Shown here piece by piece: positions 5,355-8,830 of a stretch of DNA of 8,830 bases. The number at the start of each line of letters is the position of its first letter. The first letter of the stretch is position 1. Both the position numbers and the translations under genes were made by a program. This DNA is from an uncultured Achromobacter sp. (lineage in GTDB: Bacteria > Pseudomonadota > Gammaproteobacteria > Burkholderiales > Burkholderiaceae_B). Under the pieces are notes generated by a model that had not been told where the DNA came from, made no database searches, and was given only the letters and a program-made list of their open reading frames with translations. Location: assembly GCA_913775005.1 (NCBI GenBank), contig CAJYKY010000096.1, positions 1 through 8,830 of the forward strand. Direction: 5' to 3'.

Positions 5355-7481
5355 ATGCTGGACCTGGATATTTCCGAATTTTTTGACGAGGACGGGCCCT
5401 TGGCCACGGCCTTGCCCGGCTACAAGCCACGCCCCTCACAGGTGGAATTGTCCCAGGCCATCGGCCAGGCCATTCAAGACCGCGCCACGCTCGTGGCCGA
5501 AGCGGGCACCGGTATCGGCAAGACCTGGGCCTACCTTGTACCCGCCTTCATCCAGGGCGGCAAGGTGCTGATTTCCACCGGTACACGCACCTTGCAAGAC
5601 CAGCTGTTCGCCCGCGATCTGCCGCGCGTGCGCGCCGCGCTGGCCGCACCGGTCACCGCGGCCTTGTTGAAGGGCCGCGGCAACTACGTTTGCCACTACC
5701 ACCTGGAACGTCTGCAAGGCGATGAGCGCGCGCTGAAGTCGCGCAGCGAAATCCAGCAACTGCGCCAGATCCAGGTGTTTGCCGGGATCAGCAAGACCGG
5801 TGACCGTGGCGATCTTGCGCAGGTGCCCGAAGACGCCGATATCTGGCAGCGCGTGACCTCCACGCGTGAAAACTGTCTGGGCCAGGAATGCCCGCGCATC
5901 CGCGACTGCTTCGTGGTCAAGGCGCGCCGGCAGGCGCAGGAAGCCGATGTGGTGGTGGTCAACCATGCGTTGTTCATGGCCGACCTGGTGTTGCGCGAAG
6001 AGGGCGTCACCGATCTGCTGCCCGAAGCCGACACCGTCATCTTCGACGAAGCGCATCAACTGCCCGACACCGCCACGCGCTTTCTGGGCAGCAGCGTGTC
6101 CACGCACCAACTGATGGACTTCGGCCGCGCGCTGGAAGTGGCGGGGCTGGCGTATGCGCGCGAGGCCGCCAAATGGAGCGACGTCAGCCGGCACCTGGAA
6201 ACGGCCGCGCGCGAACTGCGTCTGGTCTGTGCGCCGCTGGACCGCATGCCGGGCCGCAAGGCCACGTTCGAAGCGATTCCCAACCCGGAAGCGTTCGATG
6301 AAGCCTTCCTGGCCTTGCGCGAGGCGGTGGACATGGCCACCAAAGCGCTGGGGGCGGTGGCCGAAAAGCATCCTGACCTGATGGCCGCAGCGCGCAGTGG
6401 CGCCGAAATCTCGGTGCGCTTGAAGCGCTGGGGCACCCCGGGCCGCTTCGATGCCAACGCGGATGACGAGGGCTGGGGCCGCGACGACCAGGCGCCCGAT
6501 GCCGGCACCGCGCTGGCTGACGGCGCATCCACGCCCGCCGCCATTCTGGAAGGCGTGGCGGCGGCCACGCAGCAATGGACGGGGCCGGCGGTGCGCTGGG
6601 TCGAACACGGCCAGCACCATGTGCGCCTGCATTCCGCGCCCTTGTCCGTGGCCCAGGCCTTCTCCAAATACCGCAAGCCGGGCCAGGCCTGGATCATGAC
6701 GTCGGCCACGCTGTCCGTGAATGGCGAGTTCACGCACTTCACGAGCCAGCTGGGGCTGGAAAAGGCGCGCACGGGCAAGTGGGAATCCCCGTTTAACTAT
6801 CCCGAACAAGCCTTGCTGTTCGTGCCTAAGGGCATGCCTGAACCGCAATCGCCGCAGTTCCTGGATCGCTTTGTCGACACGCTGATGCCGCTCTTGCAAG
6901 CCAGCCCCGGCGGCACGCTGGTGCTGTGCACGACCTTGCGCGCGGTGGACAAGGTGGCCAATCTGCTGGCCGATGCGTTCGATGATGCCGGCCATGACTG
7001 GCCGCTGCTCAAGCAAGGCGAGGGCACCCGGCGCGATCTGCTGGACCGCTTCTGCAAGCTCAAGCACCCGGTATTGGTGGGCAGCGCAAGCTTCTGGGAA
7101 GGCATCGACCTGCCCGGCGATGTGCTGACGCTGGTGGCCATCGACAAGCTGCCGTTCGCGCCGCCGGATGACCCCGTCATCGAGGCGCGCTTGCGGGCCT
7201 GCCGCGCGCACGGCGGGAACCCGTTTTCGGAATACCAGTTGCCCGAAGCGGCCATTTCGCTCAAGCAGGGCGCGGGCCGGCTGATCCGCACGGAGTCCGA
7301 CTGGGGCGTGCTGATGGTGGGCGATGCGCGCCTGGTTGAAAAGCCGTATGGCAAGCGGCTGTGGCGCGGGCTGCCGCCGTTTGCACGCACGCGCGAAATG
7401 GAAGAAGTGCTGGCGTTTTACCGGCGCAAGCAGGAGGGCGGCGGCACCGGCAGCGCCGACGTGGACGCCGACGCTGCCTGA
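5355..7481 (+). CDS. yoaA: YoaA-type (DinG family) ATP-dependent Fe-S DNA helicase
   Basis: This 708-residue protein is an XPD/DinG-like superfamily 2 helicase, expected to unwind DNA 5' to 3' during replication repair. Visible motifs in order: Walker A GTGIGKT at 51-57; STGTRTLQDQLF at 74-85; four presumed [4Fe-4S] ligands Cys113, Cys174, Cys179 and Cys185 (NCLGQECPRIRDCF); VVNHALF at 201-207; the DEAH box at 231-234; TSATL at 449-453; SFWEGIDLPG at 579-588; and motif VI QGAGRLIR at 638-645. The segments ENCLGQEC to FDEAHQLPD and SFWEG to GRLIR are closer to E. coli YoaA than to DinG as I remember them; YoaA works with the HolC clamp-loader subunit in E. coli. Many databases would label it dinG. 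Unlike E. coli YoaA, it has about 50 extra residues, acidic and Ala/Gly-rich, at about 360-411. The start has only weak TAGG support but matches the family N-terminus (PGYKPRPSQ). Confidence 0.93.
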   Translation: MLDLDISEFFDEDGPLATALPGYKPRPSQVELSQAIGQAIQDRATLVAEAGTGIGKTWAYLVPAFIQGGKVLISTGTRTLQDQLFARDLPRVRAALAAPVTAALLKGRGNYVCHYHLERLQGDERALKSRSEIQQLRQIQVFAGISKTGDRGDLAQVPEDADIWQRVTSTRENCLGQECPRIRDCFVVKARRQAQEADVVVVNHALFMADLVLREEGVTDLLPEADTVIFDEAHQLPDTATRFLGSSVSTHQLMDFGRALEVAGLAYAREAAKWSDVSRHLETAARELRLVCAPLDRMPGRKATFEAIPNPEAFDEAFLALREAVDMATKALGAVAEKHPDLMAAARSGAEISVRLKRWGTPGRFDANADDEGWGRDDQAPDAGTALADGASTPAAILEGVAAATQQWTGPAVRWVEHGQHHVRLHSAPLSVAQAFSKYRKPGQAWIMTSATLSVNGEFTHFTSQLGLEKARTGKWESPFNYPEQALLFVPKGMPEPQSPQFLDRFVDTLMPLLQASPGGTLVLCTTLRAVDKVANLLADAFDDAGHDWPLLKQGEGTRRDLLDRFCKLKHPVLVGSASFWEGIDLPGDVLTLVAIDKLPFAPPDDPVIEARLRACRAHGGNPFSEYQLPEAAISLKQGAGRLIRTESDWGVLMVGDARLVEKPYGKRLWRGLPPFARTREMEEVLAFYRRKQEGGGTGSADVDADAA

Positions 7482-7515
7482 CGCGCGGCCGGCACGCCGC
7501 AGGGGCGGCGCAATA

Positions 7516-7550
7516 AAAAAGCCCCTCGACATCATCGAGGGGCTTTTTCT
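7516..7550. terminator. Bidirectional intrinsic terminator between helicase gene and bamD
   Basis: GCCCCTCGA (7521-7529) and TCGAGGGGC (7535-7543) form a perfect 9-bp stem with a 5-base loop, extended by A5/T5 (7516-7520 with 7544-7548). The plus strand continues TTTTTCTTT and the minus strand TTTTTTATT, so it ends transcripts from both convergent genes, 34 bases after the helicase stop and 34 bases past the bamD stop. Confidence 0.93.
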
Positions 7551-7584
7551 TTCCCATGCTGTAGCGGTGCAGCGGGACCCGTTA

Positions 7585-8427
7585 TCAGTTGAACGGATTC
7601 CACCAGCTCCGGTCGGCCTTCAGGCCTTGGGTCTTGAAGGCGCTGTTGGGGAAGTTTTTGTCGTACACGCGCTCGGCGTCGTTCTTCAGTTCGGTCATGC
7701 CCAGCTTGTCGTAGGACGAGACCATCAGGTAGAGCGCTTCTTCGGTGGCGGGGGCGCCTTCGAAGTCGGTGATGACGGTCTGCGCGCGGTTGGCGGCGGC
7801 CACGTAGGCGCCGCGCTCGTAGTAGTAACGGGCGACGTGCACTTCGTTCATGGCGATGGTGTTGACCAGCCAGGCCACGCGCTTTTCGGCGTCGACCGCG
7901 TACTTGCTGTCCGGGTAGCGCTTGATCAGGTCGTTGAAGGCGTCGTAGGACGCGCGCAGGCCCTTGGGATCACGCTCGGCCGGGTCCTGGCCCGTGATGT
8001 TGCTCATGAAGGCGCTGGCGGGCGTAAAGTTGATCAGGCCTTTCAGGTAGAGCGCGTAGTCGGTGCCGGGGTGGTTGGGGTACAGCTGCTGGAAGCGGTC
8101 GATGGCAGCCAGGGCCTGTTCGTTTTCGCCGTCTTTCCAGTTGACGTAGGCCAGTTCCAGCAGCGCCTGCTGGGCATAGACGCCAAACGGATAACGGCTT
8201 TCGATGGCGGTGAGGCGTTCGCGCGCTTCTTTCCAGCCGCCCGAGGACATTTCGGACTTGGCGTCGGCGTAGAGCTGTTCGGCGCTCCAGTTGGTGGTCT
8301 TGTCGTATTTGCTGTTGGTTGACCCGCAACCGGCAATGATCATGACGGCAAATAGCGCGATAACCACGCGCAAAACCGGCCCGCTTCGGGATGCGGGGTT
8401 CGAGGGAGCTGCGGAGTGGTGAATCAC
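7585..8427 (-). CDS. bamD: BamD, outer-membrane protein assembly lipoprotein
   Basis: This 280-residue lipoprotein is the essential partner of BamA in the BAM complex, which inserts beta-barrel proteins into the outer membrane from its periplasmic face (older name ComL/YfiO). The N-terminus is a lipoprotein signal: a hydrophobic stretch at about 18-31 and the lipobox IAGC with the modified Cys34, followed by Gly-Ser rather than Asp, consistent with outer-membrane sorting. The mature part is a series of TPR helices; conserved BamD stretches are RYPFGVYAQQ at 78-87, AIDRFQQLYPNHPGTDYALY at 108-127, and YYYERGAYVAAANR at 201-214. The start is a GTG at 8427, supported by AAGGA ten bases upstream; no ATG or better alternative lies before the signal peptide. 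About 20 residues precede the hydrophobic core, which is long for a lipoprotein signal. The gene is divergent from rluD, as in E. coli, and closed by the terminator at 7516-7550. Confidence 0.96.
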   Translation of the reverse strand: MIHHSAAPSNPASRSGPVLRVVIALFAVMIIAGCGSTNSKYDKTTNWSAEQLYADAKSEMSSGGWKEARERLTAIESRYPFGVYAQQALLELAYVNWKDGENEQALAAIDRFQQLYPNHPGTDYALYLKGLINFTPASAFMSNITGQDPAERDPKGLRASYDAFNDLIKRYPDSKYAVDAEKRVAWLVNTIAMNEVHVARYYYERGAYVAAANRAQTVITDFEGAPATEEALYLMVSSYDKLGMTELKNDAERVYDKNFPNSAFKTQGLKADRSWWNPFN

Positions 8428-8437
8428 GAGAATCGTA

Positions 8438-8442
8438 TCCTT
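8438..8442 (-). promoter_or_regulatory. Ribosome-binding site that fixes the GTG start of bamD
   Basis: On the minus strand AAGGA (plus 8438-8442) lies ten bases before GTG at 8427-8425. It is the only purine-rich site in the short leader and supports a GTG start, since no in-frame ATG exists upstream of the lipoprotein signal. Confidence 0.6.
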
Positions 8443-8462
8443 GGTGTTAGCATGGCAGGCTG

Positions 8463-8468
8463 ATTATA
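8463..8468 (-). promoter_or_regulatory. bamD promoter -10 (perfect TATAAT)
   Basis: The minus strand reads CATATAATC here, an exact TATAAT, rare in such GC-rich DNA. Transcription would start near 8456, leaving a leader of about 29 bases that contains AAGGA. The -35 position holds only weak matches (GTATCA at a 17-base spacing). Confidence 0.6.
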
Positions 8469-8472
8469 TGAT
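8464..8472 (+). promoter_or_regulatory. Candidate rluD -10, overlapping the bamD -10
   Basis: On the plus strand, TATGAT at 8467-8472 matches the -10 consensus at five of six positions; TTATAT at 8464-8469 with TTGGTG at 8441-8446 (17-base spacing) is an alternative. Either would start transcription within about five bases of the rluD ATG at 8481. Both overlap the bamD -10 on the other strand. Confidence 0.4.
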
Positions 8473-8480
8473 TTGTCTCC

Positions 8481-8830
8481 ATGTCTGATACAGCCGCCGG
8501 CACAGATCTCGTTTCTGACGACGAACTCTTGGGCCTTTCCGACGAAATTGCTGAAGAAAACGCCGATGAAAATCGGGGTGCCCCCCGGGGCGAACCGCAA
8601 CTTGTAACGGTTCCTTCCAGCATCCGTGCCGACCGGCTCGACAAGGTTCTGGCCGCGTTGCTGCCTGAACATTCCCGCAGCCGCCTGCAAGGCTGGATCG
8701 AAGCGGGCAATGTCCATGTGAACGGCAAGCCCGGCAAGATCCGCCAGACGGTCGGCCCTGACGACCAGCTGCAAGTGTGGGCGCAGCCTGCCCCCGAAGC
8801 GCTTGCCTTCACCCCCGAACCCATCGAATT
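8481..8830 (+). CDS. rluD: RluD, 23S rRNA pseudouridine synthase (partial, 3' end outside window)
   Basis: Only the first 116 codons are present, and the frame is open to the window end. RluD converts uridines in helix 69 of 23S rRNA (1911, 1915 and 1917 in E. coli numbering) to pseudouridine during late 50S assembly. Residues 44-98 are an S4 RNA-binding domain with RADRLDKVLAALLPEHSRSR, then WIEAGNVHVNGK, followed by an APEALAFTPEPIE stretch that aligns with the linker before the catalytic domain of E. coli RluD. The catalytic Asp (HRLD motif) lies beyond the window. Residues 1-40 form an acidic, probably disordered N-terminal extension compared with E. coli. No ribosome-binding site precedes the ATG; the only nearby promoter-like sequence would give a nearly leaderless mRNA. 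Identity as RluD rather than another RluA-family member is supported by the divergent bamD neighbour, an arrangement shared with E. coli. Confidence 0.9.
   Translation, partial: MSDTAAGTDLVSDDELLGLSDEIAEENADENRGAPRGEPQLVTVPSSIRADRLDKVLAALLPEHSRSRLQGWIEAGNVHVNGKPGKIRQTVGPDDQLQVWAQPAPEALAFTPEPIE

Noticed and set aside
5436..7535. Open frame of 699 codons on the minus strand opposite the helicase gene
   Set aside because: It is a shadow of the helicase gene, with all helicase motifs intact on the plus strand, and shows no ribosome-binding site or recognisable domain.
7324..8322. Open frame of 332 codons on the plus strand across the helicase end and bamD
   Set aside because: It reads out of frame through the helicase gene, through the terminator hairpin, then antisense to bamD. 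No real protein features are seen.
1..8830. Mobile element, phage, CRISPR or defence island
   Set aside because: No transposase, integrase, long terminal repeats, repeat-spacer pattern or toxin-antitoxin pair was seen; almost all coding sequence belongs to core bacterial genes.

Overview
The window looks like a piece of chromosome from a high-G+C betaproteobacterium, most likely Alcaligenaceae (Achromobacter/Bordetella type). The evidence is the protein sequences themselves (a long TrpS, a Tex protein, a YoaA-like helicase, BamD and RluD, all of betaproteobacterial character) and strongly G/C-ended codons. The genus is an inference from memory of these families; no database was searched.

Layout, left to right. 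(1) At 1-464, the alanine-rich tail of an unidentified gene overlaps by ATGA a small DUF3325-type membrane protein, forming the end of a (+) operon. (2) At 604-1899 lies trpS (+), tryptophanyl-tRNA synthetase, with a C-terminal extension resembling a DUF1508/YegP module; a GC-rich hairpin starts directly after its stop codon. (3) At 1963-2469 (-) is an unrecognised 168-residue beta-rich protein, preceded by a roughly 290-base gap that contains a sharply AT-rich patch. (4) At 2762-5140 (-) is tex, an RNA-binding transcription accessory protein, closed by a perfect 16-bp hairpin terminator. (5) At 5141-5354 is a divergent control region. (6) At 5355-7481 (+) is a YoaA-type DinG-family Fe-S DNA helicase. 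(7) A bidirectional terminator at about 7516-7550 separates it from the convergent bamD (7585-8427, -), the outer-membrane assembly lipoprotein. (8) bamD is divergent from rluD (from 8481, +, cut by the window end), the 23S rRNA pseudouridine synthase; their candidate -10 elements overlap and rluD appears nearly leaderless.

The genes do not form one pathway. They are core functions: translation (trpS, rluD), transcription and RNA metabolism (tex), replication repair (yoaA) and envelope assembly (bamD). I found no CRISPR array, transposase, phage gene, toxin-antitoxin pair, tRNA or rRNA, and no convincing undescribed multigene system. The items most worth a second look are the TrpS tail fusion, the orphan beta-rich protein with its AT-rich upstream DNA, and the compact bamD/rluD promoter region.
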